A DNA stretch of 6,503 nucleotides from SVTX01 sp045653805 (lineage in GTDB: Bacteria; Bacillota; Clostridia; Oscillospirales; CAG-272): positions 1 to 6,503 of the forward strand of contig JAZOMF010000049.1 of assembly GCA_045653805.1 (NCBI GenBank), written 5' to 3'. How positions within the stretch are numbered: the stretch's first letter is position 1; each line of letters opens with the position of its first letter. Of this stretch, positions 6,190-6,503 are shown piece by piece. The position numbers and the translations under genes are program-made. Below the pieces are notes generated by a model. The model made no database searches. It was not told the origin of the DNA and was given only the letters and a program-made list of their open reading frames with translations.

Positions 6190-6210
6190 TCACCGGCGAC
6201 AAGAAAAGTT
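6179..6210. repeat. Perfect 13-bp inverted repeat after mecA
   Basis: AACTTTTCTTGTC (6179-6191) and GACAAGAAAAGTT (6198-6210) pair perfectly around ACCGGC. No T-run follows on either strand, so it is not a classic intrinsic terminator. GGCGGTT (6161-6167) and AAACGCC (6218-6224) flank it as an outer, nearly matching pair, making a 64-bp imperfect palindrome that looks like a repeat-family unit. Confidence 0.6.
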
Positions 6211-6247
6211 ACAAAAGAAACGCCGCACGAGGGATAGGAGTAAGTTC

Positions 6248-6299
6248 TAAAAATCCGCACAAAGGTGATTGTTGCTATAAACACAAAGGCGGATTTTTA
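6248..6299. repeat. Long-loop inverted repeat
   Basis: TAAAAATCCGC (6248-6258) and GCGGATTTTTA (6289-6299) are perfect 11-bp inverted arms around 30 nt. CACAAAGG is repeated directly just inside each end (6258-6265 and 6282-6289). As RNA the stem ends in five T-encoded U, so a rho-independent stop on either strand is possible but the loop is large. Confidence 0.5.
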
Positions 6300-6305
6300 A
6301 AACAT

Positions 6306-6330
6306 CCCCTCCCCCGTGACCCCCAACCCC
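6306..6330 (-). other. Putative four-tract G-quadruplex motif
   Basis: On the minus strand the tracts are G4 (6330-6327), G5 (6324-6320), G5 (6315-6311) and G4 (6309-6306), with loops TT, TCAC and A. Four runs of at least four G with loops of 1-4 nt is a strong intramolecular G-quadruplex pattern; the plus strand is the matching C-rich i-motif pattern. Folding is inferred from the motif only. Confidence 0.65.
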
Positions 6331-6398
6331 GCTAGTTTGTAGGTGAAGTTTTACTTGCAACACGATAGCAGTTAAATTTAGATTAAAATCCCCACGGT

Positions 6399-6424
6399 GT
6401 CATATTATTATATGACTGTTTTTT
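6399..6424 (+). terminator. Hairpin plus T-run, possible terminator
   Basis: GTCATAT (6399-6405) and ATATGAC (6410-6416) pair around TATT, then TG and six T (6419-6424). The layout is terminator-like on the plus strand, but the stem has only two G-C pairs and lies 249 nt beyond mecA, so it could only catch read-through. Confidence 0.35.
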
Positions 6425-6455
6425 CTGCCTTTTCTTGTGGAAAGTTCTTTGCCAA

Positions 6456-6473
6456 GCTTTCTTTCAAGAAAGC
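6456..6473. repeat. Short palindrome near the right edge
   Basis: GCTTTCTT (6456-6463) and AAGAAAGC (6466-6473) are perfect 8-bp inverted arms with a 2-nt centre. Nothing T-rich follows, and its role is unknown. Confidence 0.45.
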
Positions 6474-6503
6474 GTAAATCGCATCCCCCGCCTCCCCGCG
6501 CAT

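Larger units (their letters stand above)
6151..6503. other. Gene-free, structure-rich intergenic region to the right edge
   Basis: I see no convincing gene in these 353 bp. The stretch holds at least five inverted repeats (6165-6181, 6179-6210, 6248-6299, 6399-6416, 6456-6473), two C-rich tracts (6306-6330 and 6484-6498), and small direct repeats (CACAAAGG at 6258 and 6282; CTTTTCTTGT at 6181 and 6429). A minus-strand frame from 6503 to 6408 reads 31 codons beginning MRGEAGDAIYAFLKESLAKN, open at the window edge, with no ribosome binding site visible inside the window; part of it is the 6456-6473 palindrome. I treat it as translated repeat, not a gene. Confidence 0.6.

Noticed and set aside
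6408..6503. Minus-strand 31-codon frame open at the right edge
   Set aside because: No ribosome binding site in view, it ends in an AT-rich hairpin and includes a palindrome; it looks like translated repeat DNA. More sequence to the right would be needed to call it.
1..6503. CRISPR array, tRNA, rRNA, insertion sequence or phage genes
   Set aside because: No regularly spaced direct repeats, no tRNA or rRNA-like sequence, and no transposase, integrase or phage motif in any plausible frame.

Overview
The window looks like chromosomal DNA from an anaerobic low-to-mid GC Firmicute, most likely a gut-type member of the Clostridia (Oscillospiraceae-like). This rests on strong AGGAGG-type ribosome binding sites, TTGACA/TATAAT-type promoters (three with an extended TG-n-TATAAT form), a divergent MecA homologue, and a compact lysine-start signal peptide ending in AAAA. 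The genus assignment is inference; no rRNA or tRNA is present.

Layout. Four genes lie on the minus strand between 1 and 5271. From right to left in transcription order they are: a large Fe-S (XPD/DinG-like) helicase with an N-terminal PD-(D/E)XK nuclease-like domain (2848-5271); a fold-type I aspartate aminotransferase of the Corynebacterium AspT-like class (1459-2736); a TIGR01212/YhcC-YtqA-type radical SAM protein (312-1307); and the N-terminus of a secreted protein that runs off the left edge (1-222). The helicase, the aminotransferase and the secreted protein each have a recognisable promoter. The radical SAM gene has none that I can see, so it is probably read through from the aminotransferase across a nested-palindrome element (1346-1459). 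The only plus-strand gene is a MecA-family ClpC adaptor (5437-6150), transcribed divergently from the helicase out of a 165-bp intergenic region with face-to-face promoters.

The last 353 bp (6151-6503) show no convincing gene. They are dense in secondary structure: two mutually exclusive hairpins just after mecA, a long-loop inverted repeat, a four-tract G-quadruplex motif on the minus strand, an AT-rich hairpin followed by six T, and another hairpin near the right edge. This looks like repeat-derived intergenic DNA.

The genes do not form one pathway: they cover DNA repair or processing, amino-acid metabolism, an enzyme family of uncertain substrate, regulated proteolysis and secretion. The items most worth a second look are the nuclease-helicase fusion and its divergent pairing with mecA, the self-consistent nested palindrome with a compensatory base swap, and the G4 motif. 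I found no clear sign of a new multi-gene system such as a defence island, CRISPR array or mobile element.
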